Positions 16,208-25,740 are shown, counted from the stretch's first letter. The stretch is 64,000 bases of DNA from Mycobacterium sp. 1081908.1 (GCF_001673535.1 NZ_LZLY01000014.1:1-64000); one strand, 5' to 3'. Notes: generated from the sequence alone by a model not told the origin. Translations and numbers: made by a program.

Positions 16208-17256
16208 CAGAAGTCTCCATTCGGGTGGACCACGATGCGTGGCGGGCCGTCGGACCGGCGGGCCAACTCGAGCGCGCCCGGGACATCGTCCAGACCGATG
16301 ACCTTACCCACGCTCGGCAGCGGATCAAGCCGTCCCGACGCGATGGCGTCGAGGGTTCCGTACCAGTCCTGCGGGTGTGGGCCCCCGCCGAACTGGATTG
16401 TGACGCCCTGCCGGGTGGCGGTGGTGACGTCCAGGGTGTCGCCGGTGTACCAGCCGCCGGCGCAATAGATCCGGGTGGCCATCTCGGCCGACTCGACGAT
16501 GCTCTGGATGAGCCCGGCGGTGCCGACGCACTCGAACACCACCGCCGGGCCGGGCAATCCGCGTTGCGCGCGAACCTCCCGGAACGCGTCGGACCAGGGC
16601 TGCTCGGCGGGGTCGACGGTGACATGCGCGCCGAAGCGGTCTCGGGCCAGCGCGCGGCGGTCGGGCTTGTAGTCGGCCACGATGATCGGCTCGATGCCGC
16701 GGGCGGCCAGGGCGGCGACGGCCGAGAGGCCGATCGCCCCGGCACCGATGACGACGGCGATCTCGCCCGGTCGGACCTGCGCCGACCGGACGTAGAACTC
16801 GCCGACGGCGAACGCGTCGGTCAGGGCGACCGCGTCGCTGGGGGCGTCACCCGGCACCGGCTTGGCCGCCGCCTCCGAAACCACCAGCAGCTCACCGAAA
16901 CTCCCCTGGGCCTCCGGGTGCTGACCGATGATGCGCATGCCGCCGGCGCCGCCGTCGACGAGTCGCACCGGCATCGCCGTCACGCGCGCGCCGACGGCGA
17001 ACTGATCGGTGCAGCCAGGCCCGTGGCCGATGACCTCGCCGACGAACTCGTGGCCGAGCACGATATCGCGGTCCGGGTCGTACAGCGAACGGCCGGTGGG
17101 ATCGTCGAGCGCCAGCTCGGGGTGGTCCATGAAATGAACGTCGGACGCGCAGATCGCGGTGCTCAGTGTCCGCAGTAGCAATTCGCCCGGCCCCGGCGCC
17201 GGATCCGCCGTCTCGCGGACCTGCAGCCGGCCGTCCCTCAATACAACGGCGCGCAA
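16207..17256 (-). CDS. Zinc-type medium-chain alcohol dehydrogenase
   Basis: A 349-residue MDR-superfamily dehydrogenase. Catalytic zinc ligands appear in ICASDVHFMDHPEL and LGHEFVGEVIGHG. The NAD(P) Rossmann is VVIGAGAIGLSAVAALAARG. The four-cysteine structural-zinc lobe of many alcohol dehydrogenases is absent, which points to the threonine/sorbitol dehydrogenase-like branch without it. I favour TTG 17256 because GAGG lies eight bases upstream and the product then begins at the conserved LRAVVLRDGRLQVRE; an earlier in-frame start at 17316 would reach into the divergent promoter. First gene of the leftward SnoaL/SDR operon; divergent from an IclR regulator. Confidence 0.87.
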   Translation of the reverse strand: MRAVVLRDGRLQVRETADPAPGPGELLLRTLSTAICASDVHFMDHPELALDDPTGRSLYDPDRDIVLGHEFVGEVIGHGPGCTDQFAVGARVTAMPVRLVDGGAGGMRIIGQHPEAQGSFGELLVVSEAAAKPVPGDAPSDAVALTDAFAVGEFYVRSAQVRPGEIAVVIGAGAIGLSAVAALAARGIEPIIVADYKPDRRALARDRFGAHVTVDPAEQPWSDAFREVRAQRGLPGPAVVFECVGTAGLIQSIVESAEMATRIYCAGGWYTGDTLDVTTATRQGVTIQFGGGPHPQDWYGTLDAIASGRLDPLPSVGKVIGLDDVPGALELARRSDGPPRIVVHPNGDF

Positions 17257-17276
17257 CGCATCAGCCTCGTTTATTT

Positions 17277-17305
17277 TCTCGAATAATCGATATAGGATCT
17301 CGAAT
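17277..17305. promoter_or_regulatory. Tandem TCTCGAAT repeats in the IclR/MDR divergent promoter
   Basis: TCTCGAAT occurs at 17277-17284 and 17298-17305. The 21-base spacing is about two helical turns, and between the copies lies the palindrome TCGA-ATAA-TCGA overlapping the left copy. The segment is strikingly AT-rich against the background and lies between the MDR start (17256) and the IclR regulator. A binding site for the IclR protein is likely. Confidence 0.4.
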
Positions 17306-17348
17306 GCTCGGAGCAACCATATGAACCTCGCCGCAAAGGAGTCAAGAC

Positions 17349-18242
17349 ATTCGCGGATCGCCGTCGGCGCCGACCGCCCGAGTGCTGGATGTGGTCGAGC
17401 TCCTGGCCCGGTCCCCGGACGCGCCGCTGCGCTTCTCCGACGTCGTGCGCGAGCTCGACCTCACCCAGGCGACGGCCCACGCGATCCTGAAGACGCTGTG
17501 CGACCGGGGCTGGGTCAGCCGCGACCCGGTCGCGAAGACCTTCATCCTCGGCCCCGCGCTCGCGGTGGTGGCCGCGCGCACCGACACCGCCCGCCCCCTT
17601 GCGCATGCGGCCCGTGCCGCGGCGTTGCGGCTCTCCCGCGAAGTCGGCTACGCCGGGTCGGTGGTCGAGCGATTCGGCGATTCGCTGGTGGTGACCGCCT
17701 TCGAGGGTGACCCCGCGACGCAGCCGGCGGGCATCCCGGGCGATCGCATTCCCTACGCCCCGCCCTTCGGCGTCGCACTCGCGGCCTGGGACGGCGAGGA
17801 GGAACGACGGGCATGGATCCGCCGCGGCGCCGGCGACAACATCGATCGCGTCGAGCGCCTCGAACGCGTCCTGGAGCACACCCGCGAGCGCGGGTTCGAC
17901 GTCGACTGGACGACCCCCGCGCTGGCGCAGGCCGTCCAAGCGGTCGGCGGCCTGGATCACCACGAGATGCCGACTCCGGTGCGCCACATCCTGGATCAGC
18001 TGCTCGCCGAGTTCACCACCATCGGCTTCCTCTCCGACGACAATCCGGGTCGCCGCAAGCAACCCGTGGTCACCATCGCGGCACCGGTTTTCGACCATCG
18101 TGGACAAGCCGCCCTGATGCTGGCGGTGCATCCGCTGTGCCCGCTCAGCGCACGGCAGATCCGGGTCATCGGCGAGAAGCTCACCGGCGAAACGGCGGCG
18201 ATCACACGATCGCAAACGCACGCGGTGGATCGGACCGTCTAA
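17349..18242 (+). CDS. IclR family transcriptional regulator (probable ATT start)
   Basis: About 297 residues: an N-terminal winged helix (TARVLDVVELLARSP then LRFSDVVRELDLTQATAHAI) and a C-terminal ligand-binding IclR effector domain. The frame is open from 17325 and the first ATG/GTG/TTG is GTG 17382, which falls inside the conserved TARVLDVV helix and has no ribosome site. An ATT at 17349 has AAAGGAG (17335-17341) seven bases upstream and restores the usual IclR N-terminus, so I propose ATT initiation. The ATG at 17321 is in another frame. It is divergent from the MDR/SnoaL/SDR operon and probably controls it. A kinase gene follows 39 bases downstream. Confidence 0.82.
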   Translation: MRGSPSAPTARVLDVVELLARSPDAPLRFSDVVRELDLTQATAHAILKTLCDRGWVSRDPVAKTFILGPALAVVAARTDTARPLAHAARAAALRLSREVGYAGSVVERFGDSLVVTAFEGDPATQPAGIPGDRIPYAPPFGVALAAWDGEEERRAWIRRGAGDNIDRVERLERVLEHTRERGFDVDWTTPALAQAVQAVGGLDHHEMPTPVRHILDQLLAEFTTIGFLSDDNPGRRKQPVVTIAAPVFDHRGQAALMLAVHPLCPLSARQIRVIGEKLTGETAAITRSQTHAVDRTV

Positions 18243-18281
18243 GTTAGCCGTACGGATAGGGGGTGACCGTAGGGTGTTCGG

Positions 18282-19991
18282 GTGCTGACAAGCGGGTCAG
18301 TGGTGTGCGGGTACCGCATCGAGCGGGTGCTGGGCGCCGGCGGGATGGGCACGGTGTACCTGGCGGCCGACCCGACCCTGCCGCGCCAGACCGCGCTGAA
18401 AGTGCTCTCCTCCGAACTGTCGCGCGATCCCGATTTCCGGGCCCGATTCATTCGTGAGGCGGACACGGCCGCCTCGCTCGAGCATCCCCAGATCGTGTCG
18501 GTCTACAACCGGGGGCAGACCGACGAGGGCCAGCTGTGGATCGCGATGCAATTCGTCGATGGCACCGACGCCGACGCGGCACTGCGCGAGGGGACCATGG
18601 CCCCGCAGCGCGCCGTGCACATCATCGCCGAGGTCGCCAAGGCACTCGACTTCGCCCACGCCCACAACGTGGTGCACCGCGACATCAAGCCCGGCAACTT
18701 CCTGCTGTCCGGCCCGACCGGTCCCGACGAGCGAGTCCTGTTGGGTGACTTCGGAATTGCCCGCGCCTTCGACGATGTCGGGCTGACCGCAACCGGCTCG
18801 GTGATGGCCACCGTCGCCTACGCGGCACCCGAGGTGCTGTCCAACGCGCCGATCGACGGCCGCGTAGACATCTACTCACTGGGTTGCGCGCTGTTCCGGC
18901 TGCTGACGGGCCAGACACCGTTCCCGGCCACCAACGGCGCGGCGGCGGTGATGATGGGGCACCTGTTCAGCCCGCCGCCGCGGGTGACGGATGCGGTGCC
19001 GTCGCTGCCCGACGCGCTGGATCGGGTGATCGCCATCGCGATGGCCAAGGACCCGGCGGCCCGGTTCGGTTCGGCAGGGGAGCTCGCCCACGCGGCGGCC
19101 GGCGCGCTGCGCGATGCCACGCGTCGAGCGCCGCTACCGCCCGTACCCAGCGGTCGGGTCGGCCCGTATCCCGTGCAGTCCCCGGCGCCGGAGTGGTGGC
19201 AGCACAGCGGACAGCGCACCCTGGCCCCGGATGCGCGCCCGCTACCGCCGCGGCGCCCACGCCGGTGGGGCCTGATCGGCGCCGCGGTGGCCGCCGTCGT
19301 ATTGGTCATCGCCGCGGCGGTCACCGTGCTGGTCTGGCCCGAGCCCCGGACCGGGGGCGACGACGCCGGCAGCGGGCCGGCGCCGGGCCCATCCGCGCAG
19401 GGCCCGCCGGCCACCAATATCGCTGCCGCCCAACTGCGCTCGATCCTGCTGACGGCCGCACAGATTCCGAACGGAACGAACGGAGGCCCCCTGGTTCTCG
19501 AACACGACGGCGCCACCTTGTCGGACGACTCCGCGACTCTCGACAACCCCCAGTGCGCCGGGGCGTGGGCACCGGCACAGCAAGCGGCGTACGGCGAGAG
19601 CGGCTACACCGGCGTGGCGGTGCAGGTCCTGCGCGCCCTGAACGAAGCGGCGTGGCAGGACAGTGTCACCCAGGCCGTCATCGCGTTTCCCCCCGACAAG
19701 GCGGGACCGACGTACGTCACCCAGCGCGGGCAGTGGGCGCTCTGCGGCGGCAAGGCCGTCACCGTGACCGCGCCGGGCGCGGCCGGTCAGGCATGGGACT
19801 TCGCCCAGCCGACCACCACCTCCGGTGTGCTCGTCCTGGCCGCCGCCTTGCGCGGGGGCGGCGGCTCCTGCCAGCACGGCATGCAGGTGCGCGGCAACGT
19901 CATCATCGACATCCGGCGGTGCCGCTCCACCGGTGACCCCGACGTCGCTGCGCTGGTCACCGCGACCTCCGCCAGGGTGCCGCGCCAATGA
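18282..19991 (+). CDS. Transmembrane Ser/Thr protein kinase with PknH-type sensor domain
   Basis: A 569-residue Hanks-type kinase. The catalytic domain (about 10-265) has the glycine loop [12 protein letters not shown]-binding Lys40 (ALKVL), catalytic HRDIKPGN (Asp134), DFG (Asp156) and a VAYAAPE activation-segment end. A proline-rich juxtamembrane linker leads to one membrane helix ([22 protein letters not shown]). The extracellular domain has four cysteines ([24 protein letters not shown]), as in PknH-type sensor domains with two disulfides. GTG 18282 starts at a conserved [15 protein letters not shown] segment. The next lipoprotein gene overlaps its stop (ATGA), so the kinase and two exported proteins form an operon. 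Confidence 0.93.
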   Translation: MLTSGSVVCGYRIERVLGAGGMGTVYLAADPTLPRQTALKVLSSELSRDPDFRARFIREADTAASLEHPQIVSVYNRGQTDEGQLWIAMQFVDGTDADAALREGTMAPQRAVHIIAEVAKALDFAHAHNVVHRDIKPGNFLLSGPTGPDERVLLGDFGIARAFDDVGLTATGSVMATVAYAAPEVLSNAPIDGRVDIYSLGCALFRLLTGQTPFPATNGAAAVMMGHLFSPPPRVTDAVPSLPDALDRVIAIAMAKDPAARFGSAGELAHAAAGALRDATRRAPLPPVPSGRVGPYPVQSPAPEWWQHSGQRTLAPDARPLPPRRPRRWGLIGAAVAAVVLVIAAAVTVLVWPEPRTGGDDAGSGPAPGPSAQGPPATNIAAAQLRSILLTAAQIPNGTNGGPLVLEHDGATLSDDSATLDNPQCAGAWAPAQQAAYGESGYTGVAVQVLRALNEAAWQDSVTQAVIAFPPDKAGPTYVTQRGQWALCGGKAVTVTAPGAAGQAWDFAQPTTTSGVLVLAAALRGGGGSCQHGMQVRGNVIIDIRRCRSTGDPDVAALVTATSARVPRQ

Positions 19992-20479
19992 GGCGGGCAA
20001 GGCGGGCAACGGCATCGGCGTGGGCCAAGGCGGGAGCCGCGCTGGGCGTCGCCGCCATCGCCGCGTCCTGCTCCGTCGTAACCGGCGGCACTCCGGTGCT
20101 TCCGCACACCACCACGTCCGCGGGCGCAGCCGGCCCAACCCAGCCCCCTCTGACGCCGCCACCCCCGACGACCCAGTCCGCCGAAGACCAGATACGCCAG
20201 ACCGTCATGGCGTTTCAAGACGCCTACAACACCCAGAATTGGGACGCCTACACCGAACTGATGTGTTCGGCCATGCGGGTCGAATTCACCGGTTCGGTAA
20301 TGGATTACCTCAAGAAGAGCCGCGCCCAGAACGGCCTCACCACCGTCAAGATCACGTCGGTCGCGGTCACCGGCGATACCGCCACCGCGACAATGGACGC
20401 GCAGAACGAGGCGTTGGGTTCCGGCTCCGTGAGCTTGCCGCTGAAACTCGAAGACGGCTGGAAGATCTGCAAACCGTGA
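19988..20479 (+). CDS. Putative lipoprotein
   Basis: A 163-residue exported protein. A positively charged start is followed by a hydrophobic stretch and the lipobox AIAASC with Cys28 as the lipidation site. A Pro/Thr-rich spacer (about 35-60) precedes a compact domain beginning [22 protein letters not shown]. This is the NTF2-like fold seen in small mycobacterial lipoproteins (DUF4878-like). Two more cysteines (MCSAM, KICKP) could form a disulfide. ATG overlaps the kinase stop. An accessory ligand-binding role for the kinase sensor is possible but only inferred from coupling. Confidence 0.83.
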   Translation: MRRARRATASAWAKAGAALGVAAIAASCSVVTGGTPVLPHTTTSAGAAGPTQPPLTPPPPTTQSAEDQIRQTVMAFQDAYNTQNWDAYTELMCSAMRVEFTGSVMDYLKKSRAQNGLTTVKITSVAVTGDTATATMDAQNEALGSGSVSLPLKLEDGWKICKP

Positions 20480-21735
20480 AAAGCCCGGTGCCACAGGCGA
20501 AGAAGACGATCCTCGCGGCGCTGGTCGCCGCCGTGCTGGTGGCCTGCCACCACAGCACTGCGGGAACCGCGCGCCAGGCGTCCCAGCCGGGATCGAACCC
20601 GTCGGCTTCGGTGAATCCCTCGCTGCTCGATCCGGGCAACTACCCGACCCGCCCGTTGCCCCCGCTCGGTGACGCCGGGTCCGAGGAAGCCGGTCGCCTC
20701 GTCGAGGGCCGCCGCATGGCCGCCTTTGTCGTCGGGCCCTGGCAGGCCGACCCCTCCCTTACCGTCCCGGGTTCCAACAGCTCGGCGACCGTGATCAAAA
20801 ACTTCGACCAACTCTCCCAAGTCGTCTGGACACCAATCACGGGCGGCGCCTTCAACCTTCCGTTCGTGGTCGGATTCATGTCCGAGCGGCAAGCGCCCGG
20901 CCCCGACCACCCGATGTCGCTGCGCAATGCCGTGCTGCGCTTCGCCAACCCCGCCGCCGCGACCTCGGCGGCTCAAGGCATGCACGCCAGGGCGATGGCC
21001 ATGCCACGCCTTCCCAGCGCCACGCCCATCGTCACCGAACCCGAGCAAGCCGTCCCCATCCCGGGTCATCCCGACGCAGCGGCGGCGCTGCTGGCCTACC
21101 AGGACGGCGCCCAGACGGTGCGCGAACTGTCGGTGTTCACCGCCCACGGTCCCTACGTTCTCGTTCAGGTCGCGCGCTGCGGCGCCGGAGCGGACTGCGA
21201 AGCGCCGCTGGCCGCCCGCACGATCGACCTTCAGATGCCGCTGATCGACGCGTTTCGGCCCACCGACGCCAACCAGTTCCCCGCGCTTCCGCTAGACCCC
21301 ACCGGTCTCGTCGCCCGCACCCTGCCGTTGCCGGCCGACCAGACCACCCCGATGTCGGGGGCCGCCTACGAGACGGCCGGCGCGCTGCACCTGGAAGACG
21401 ACCCGGTCCAGGCCGGCCCGGCCCTGGCCGCGGCGGGTGTGGACTACGTGTCCGTCAACCAGGCCACCCTCTACCAGGCCAAGGATCCCACCGGCGCCCG
21501 GACGCTTGCCGACGCCTACAGTGACATCGTGGCCAAAACGCCGGCGGCACAGGCGGCTTCGCCGGTGCCCGGCCTTCCCCAGAGCCGTTGCACCCGTGTT
21601 GCCGGGGCCAACGGGCTGGTGCCCCGCTATTGGTGCCTGGCCGCCTCGGGCCGATACACGATCAAAACCGTTGCGCGCCAACTTGATAACGCCCAACGCC
21701 AGATGGCCGCGCAGTACCGGATGCTGGCCGGGTAG
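20476..21735 (+). CDS. Putative lipoprotein (large, kinase-linked)
   Basis: A 419-residue exported protein starting at GTG 20476, which overlaps the preceding TGA (GTGA). The signal segment AALVAAVLVAC gives a lipobox with Cys24. The mature part resembles large mycobacterial lipoproteins of the DUF7373 type, with GRRMAAFVVGPWQADPSL, NAVLRFANPAAATSAAQGMH and a C-terminal SRYTIKTVARQ-like helix (here GRYTIKTVARQLDNAQRQMA). Two cysteine pairs (CGAGADC, SRCT..WCLA) are likely oxidised. No enzyme motif is seen. It is the third gene in a kinase-lipoprotein-lipoprotein operon and may sense or bind a cell-wall ligand. Confidence 0.82.
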   Translation: MKSPVPQAKKTILAALVAAVLVACHHSTAGTARQASQPGSNPSASVNPSLLDPGNYPTRPLPPLGDAGSEEAGRLVEGRRMAAFVVGPWQADPSLTVPGSNSSATVIKNFDQLSQVVWTPITGGAFNLPFVVGFMSERQAPGPDHPMSLRNAVLRFANPAAATSAAQGMHARAMAMPRLPSATPIVTEPEQAVPIPGHPDAAAALLAYQDGAQTVRELSVFTAHGPYVLVQVARCGAGADCEAPLAARTIDLQMPLIDAFRPTDANQFPALPLDPTGLVARTLPLPADQTTPMSGAAYETAGALHLEDDPVQAGPALAAAGVDYVSVNQATLYQAKDPTGARTLADAYSDIVAKTPAAQAASPVPGLPQSRCTRVAGANGLVPRYWCLAASGRYTIKTVARQLDNAQRQMAAQYRMLAG

Positions 21736-21743
21736 CTGTCACC

Positions 21744-23150
21744 ATGGCACCTAACCACGTTGTCGACGATCTCGCCGGCTTCGTCGTCGGCGCCGAGCCC
21801 GCGGACCTGAACGGACCGCCCCGGGCGTTGCTGAAACGCAACGTGCTGGACAGCGTTGCCTGCGCCGTCGGCTCACTGAACGGAGAGCTGATCGCCACGA
21901 TTCGCGAACACACCGACCAATTCAGCGGTGCCCCCACGGCGACACTCGTGGGCGGCGGCCGGGCATCGGTCGATCAGGCGGCCTTTTTCAACGCGGTCCT
22001 GGTGCGCTACCCCGATCTGCTCGACACCTATCTGACGGTGGGGGGCCTGTGTCATCCCGCCGACAACTTCGGTGCGATCCTGGCGGTGGCCGAGCACGTC
22101 GACGCCGGCGGCGCCGATTTCCTACTCGCCCTTGCGGTGGCCTACGAGGTCCAATGCCGGTTCAGCGTCCAGGTTCCGGTGATGGCCCGCGGGCTCAATC
22201 ATGCTCTGCAACTGGCGATGTCGGTCGCGGCGGGGTCGGCCAAACTGCTCGGGCTCGACGCCGAGCAGACCGCTGACGCCATTGCCGCAGCGGCGGCCGA
22301 CAACGTCTCGCTTGCCACCGTGCACGCCGAACCGGTCTCGAACTGGAAGGGCATCTCGCCCGCGATCACCGGTATGCGCGCGGTGTACACGACGATGCTG
22401 GCCGGCCGCGGCGTGACCGGGCCTAAGTCGCTGTTCGAAGGCCCGCACGGCCTGGTGCAGCTCTTCGATCAGCCGATTGACTTCCACACCGCAGACCGGG
22501 CGCTCGCCTGCGTCGAGCAGACCTACCTGAAGCAGTACTGCTCACTTATCCACGGGCAGGCCATCATTGACGCCGTCCTGGCGATCCGCAGCGACAACGA
22601 CCTGCGCGGCGAAGACGTCGCGCGGGTGACCCTGGAGGTCTTCCAGGGCGCCTATGACTTCGCCGGCGGGGGAGTGTACGGCGGCAAGGACCACCCGCTG
22701 ACCAAGGAGCAGGCCGACTACAACCTGAAATACCTCAGTGCGGTGGCGCTGCTCGACGGCGGCGTCGGCCCGGAGCAGCTCGAGACCGAACGCGTGCTGC
22801 GCGGCGACGTTCAGGACCTGCTGGCGCGGGTCGACGTCTCGGCCGCGGCCGACCTGACCGCGGACTACCCGCAACGCACCGCGGCCCGCGTGCACGTGCT
22901 CATGCGCGACGGGCGGGAATTCAGCCGCGAGCAGAGCGATTACGAGGGATCGCCCACCCGGCCGATGTCCTGGGAGCGCGTCGTCGACAAGTTCGGCTGG
23001 CTCGCCGAGCCGTTCTGCGACGAGGCGCTGCGCGACGACATCGTCGCCGCGGTCGACCACCTGGACGAGATCCCCGTCGCCGAGCTCACCGCCCTGCTCG
23101 GCGCGGTCAGTCCGGGCGCTCGCTGCCGCCGCAGCAGGGTTCGCTTCTGA
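21744..23150 (+). CDS. MmgE/PrpD family protein
   Basis: A 468-residue homologue of the 2-methylcitrate dehydratase/iminodisuccinate epimerase family. The N-terminal helical domain has LKRNVLDSVACAVGSLNGE and DQAAFFNAVLVRYPDLLDTYL; the substrate-site region includes GGLCHPADNFGAILAVAEH and SNWKGISPAITGMRAVYTTMLAGRGVTGP. It starts eight bases after the lipoprotein stop, so it may read through from the kinase operon. PrpD belongs to the methylcitrate cycle, but no prpB or prpC is in the window, so another dehydratase or epimerase substrate is equally likely. Confidence 0.88.
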   Translation: MAPNHVVDDLAGFVVGAEPADLNGPPRALLKRNVLDSVACAVGSLNGELIATIREHTDQFSGAPTATLVGGGRASVDQAAFFNAVLVRYPDLLDTYLTVGGLCHPADNFGAILAVAEHVDAGGADFLLALAVAYEVQCRFSVQVPVMARGLNHALQLAMSVAAGSAKLLGLDAEQTADAIAAAAADNVSLATVHAEPVSNWKGISPAITGMRAVYTTMLAGRGVTGPKSLFEGPHGLVQLFDQPIDFHTADRALACVEQTYLKQYCSLIHGQAIIDAVLAIRSDNDLRGEDVARVTLEVFQGAYDFAGGGVYGGKDHPLTKEQADYNLKYLSAVALLDGGVGPEQLETERVLRGDVQDLLARVDVSAAADLTADYPQRTAARVHVLMRDGREFSREQSDYEGSPTRPMSWERVVDKFGWLAEPFCDEALRDDIVAAVDHLDEIPVAELTALLGAVSPGARCRRSRVRF

Positions 23151-23197
23151 CACCCCGCCCCCTTGCGCCGTTCGCTGCGGGCGTTGAATGATCGGCC

Positions 23198-23962
23198 ATG
23201 CGCAAAGATCGCGGCATCAACCGGTGGGAATTGGTCACCTGCGCGCTGGGCGGGCACGTCACGTACGCGCCGGACGAGCAGGCGCTCGCCGAGAGGCTCA
23301 GCGGCACCACCGGACTGGGCGAAGTCTGGCGCTGCCTGCGGTGCGGGGAATTCACCGTCGGCGAGCCGCATGGCCGCGGCCACGCCGACGACGCACCGAT
23401 GATCATGCGCGGCAAGGCTTTACGACAGGCCATCATCATTCGTGCGCTCGCGGTCGAACGGCTGTTCCGGGCGGTGGTGATCGCGCTGGCGGCCTATGCC
23501 GTCTGGAAATTCCGCGGCGCGCGCGGGGCCATCCAGGCCACCCTGGACCGTGACCTCCCGGTCTTCCGGGCCGCGGGGTTCAAGGTCGATCAGATGACGA
23601 TCGTGCACGAGCTGGAAAAGGCGCTGGCTGCCAAGCCATCCACCCTGGCCCTGCTGACCTTGATGCTGGTCGTCTACGCGCTGATCGAGGTCATCGAAGC
23701 GGTCGGCCTGTGGTTGCTCAAGCGCTGGGGCGAGTACTTCGCGGTGGTGGCCACCTCGGTCTTCCTGCCGCTGGAGATCCATGACCTCGCCAAGGGCATC
23801 ACGATGACCCGCTTGGTCACCTTCGCGATCAACGTTGCCGCCGTGATCTACCTGCTGATATCGAAACGGCTGTTCGGGCTGCGGGGCGGTCGCGAGGCCT
23901 ATGACGAGGAGCGCCGGGGCGAGCAGTTGCTCGACGTCGAGCGCGCCGCCACCACGACCTGA
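23198..23962 (+). CDS. DUF2127-like membrane protein with N-terminal zinc-ribbon-like motif
   Basis: A 254-residue protein. The first 60 residues contain TCALGGH and CLRCGEF, spaced like a small metal-binding ribbon, with HGRGHADD following. Four hydrophobic segments follow (AIIIRALAVERLF region, LALLTLMLVVYALIEVIEAVG, YFAVVATSVFLPLEI, LVTFAINVAAVIYLLI), a layout typical of DUF2127 proteins, and a charged C-terminal tail ends the chain. No enzymatic residues are evident. The next SDR begins immediately after its stop (TGAATG), suggesting one transcript. Function is unknown. Confidence 0.83.
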   Translation: MRKDRGINRWELVTCALGGHVTYAPDEQALAERLSGTTGLGEVWRCLRCGEFTVGEPHGRGHADDAPMIMRGKALRQAIIIRALAVERLFRAVVIALAAYAVWKFRGARGAIQATLDRDLPVFRAAGFKVDQMTIVHELEKALAAKPSTLALLTLMLVVYALIEVIEAVGLWLLKRWGEYFAVVATSVFLPLEIHDLAKGITMTRLVTFAINVAAVIYLLISKRLFGLRGGREAYDEERRGEQLLDVERAATTT

Positions 23963-24808
23963 ATGGGTACTTACGCGATCAGCGGATCGGCGTCCGGGAT
24001 GGGCCGCGAGGCCGCGCAGCGGCTCCGCGCCGACGGCCACACCGTGATCGGCGTCGACCTGAAGGATGCCGACGTGGTCGCCGACCTGTCGACGCGGGAC
24101 GGCCGCGGCGCGGCCGCCGACGGCATCCTGGCGGCCTGCGGCGGCAAGCTCGACGGTGCCGTGCTGGCCGCCGGGCTGGGCCCGAGCCGGGGCCGGGATC
24201 GTCCCCAGCTGATCGCCCAGGTCAACTACCTCGGCGTGGTGGAACTGCTCGTCGCCTTGCGACCGGCGCTGGCCGCGAAGGAACGCGCCAAAGTCGTCGT
24301 CGTGTCCAGCAATTCCACGACGACGGTGCCCGCGGTGCCCGGGCGGACCGTGCGAGCGTTGCTCGGACACGATGCCGACAGGGCAGTGCGAACCGTGCGG
24401 CCGTTCGGGCCGGCCGCGCCGACGATGATGTACGCGGCCTCGAAAATCGCGGTGACCCGCTGGGTGCGCCGGCATGCGGTGCGGCGGGAGTGGGCCGGCG
24501 CCGGTGTGCGCCTGAACGCCCTGGCGCCGGGCGCCATCTTGACGCCGATGCTGCAAGAGCAGCTGGCGGATCCCCGGCAGGCCAAAGCGGTTCGATCGTT
24601 CCCGGTGCCGGTGGGCGGCTTCGGCGACGCCGGGCAGTTGGCCGAATGGATGCGTTTCATGCTGTCGGATTCCGCCGACTTCCTTTGCGGCAGCGTTGTT
24701 TTCGTCGACGGCGGGACCGACGCGTACTTCCGCGCCGACGACTGGCCGAAGGCCCTACCGGCGCGCCGGATGTTCGGTTATCTGCGACGGTTCAGAGCCG
24801 GCGTGTGA
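23963..24808 (+). CDS. Short-chain dehydrogenase/reductase
   Basis: A 281-residue SDR with the cofactor loop SGSASGMG, DLKDADVVADL at the second strand end and the catalytic YAASK. The region before it is longer than usual (VPGRTVRALLGHDADRAVRTV), as in 3-alpha-hydroxysteroid dehydrogenase-like SDRs. C-terminal FLCGSVVFVDGGTDAY closes the fold. Its ATG directly follows the stop of the DUF2127-like gene. Probably NAD(P)-dependent with a hydroxylated lipid or steroid; the substrate is inferred weakly from family resemblance. Confidence 0.87.
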   Translation: MGTYAISGSASGMGREAAQRLRADGHTVIGVDLKDADVVADLSTRDGRGAAADGILAACGGKLDGAVLAAGLGPSRGRDRPQLIAQVNYLGVVELLVALRPALAAKERAKVVVVSSNSTTTVPAVPGRTVRALLGHDADRAVRTVRPFGPAAPTMMYAASKIAVTRWVRRHAVRREWAGAGVRLNALAPGAILTPMLQEQLADPRQAKAVRSFPVPVGGFGDAGQLAEWMRFMLSDSADFLCGSVVFVDGGTDAYFRADDWPKALPARRMFGYLRRFRAGV

Positions 24809-25143
24809 CGAGCCCGTCGCACCGCCGCGAATGTGCCTGACGCCACAACACGGCTTTTCGCGACGTTTACCCCGGCGCGGCGCGCCCGTAAAACCGCCGG
24901 GATGCAATTCAATGAGTCGGCGAACTGGCCGAACGGACAAGGGACGGACAAGGACGGCAACTGTGCCAACACCGCAGCACTGGATGAGCCAGAGCCCGAC
25001 CAGCCTCGACATAGTCACCCCGATCAAGGCACGGGCGTGTGACGCCCTGCAGGCGGTGCTGAGAAGCGCGCCGCGCCAAGCGCGTTCCCACGCGCGGATC
25101 ATGCCGAAGGGGGTCGAGCGCTGCTGAGGGCCTGCGCTTCAAA
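24809..25143. other. Convergent intergenic region
   Basis: 335 bases between the SDR (rightward) and the CGNR regulator (leftward). Short open frames on both strands lack ribosome sites and family features. I see no RNA gene, repeat or strong terminator here. Confidence 0.4.
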
Positions 25144-25734
25144 CTAGCTGCCCGCGCGGTCGCGTTCGCGCCGGCGGGCGCGCGAAGCCCGCAAATTCGC
25201 GGCGTTCCCACACGTCTTGACGTCGTGCCAAACCCCGCTGTTGTTCTTCGACCGGTCGTAGAACGTCGACGCGCACCGGGGGTTGTGGCACCGCTTGATC
25301 CGCCGCCAGGTGCCGTCCCGCTGGCTGAGCAGAACCTCTCCCCACAGCGCCGACGCCAGCCAGCGCCAGCCGGTTCCGGCGGGTTCGAGCCGCACCTCGC
25401 CGGCCTCTGACAGCGTCAGGGAGGCCGCGGCGGCGCCGGTTCCTCGTCCCGGCTGCGATTCCCCCGCGACCAGTCCTGCGATCGTGTCCCGCAGGGCGCG
25501 AAGCTTCGCCACGTCCGCGTCGCCGAGCGGCGGCGGCCGCACGTCCAGGCCGCGCGCGGTCGACCATGTCCGCACCGCGGCGGCCGCCCACTCGCCCGCG
25601 ACGGACGCGTCGGCCAGCAGGTCCGGCCCGTAGCCCTCGATGCCCGCCGTGTTGAGGAAGTCCTGGACCAGCCCCAGGCCACCGGGCGCCGGGGCGAGCT
25701 CGTAGCGCTGTGACGCACGCCATGCCAAAGACAT
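25144..25734 (-). CDS. ABATE/CGNR zinc-finger transcriptional regulator
   Basis: A 196-residue protein with an N-terminal ABATE-type ligand domain (about 1-135; GLVQDFLNTAGIEGYGPDLL) and a C-terminal CGNR zinc finger: RCHNPRCASTFYDRSKNN with KTCGNAANLRASRARRR. The three cysteines visible in RCHNPRC and KTCGN, with nearby His, bind zinc. Such proteins are putative stress- or metabolite-responsive regulators. The ATG at 25734 lies six bases after a TATCTT -10 element, so the mRNA is probably leaderless. Divergent from the SDR at 25820, its likely target. Confidence 0.88.
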   Translation of the reverse strand: MSLAWRASQRYELAPAPGGLGLVQDFLNTAGIEGYGPDLLADASVAGEWAAAAVRTWSTARGLDVRPPPLGDADVAKLRALRDTIAGLVAGESQPGRGTGAAAASLTLSEAGEVRLEPAGTGWRWLASALWGEVLLSQRDGTWRRIKRCHNPRCASTFYDRSKNNSGVWHDVKTCGNAANLRASRARRRERDRAGS

Positions 25735-25740
25735 ATCCTA

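Noticed and set aside
24755..25102. 115-codon minus-strand open frame in the gap after the SDR
   Set aside because: It overlaps the SDR end, has no ribosome site and no protein-like pattern.
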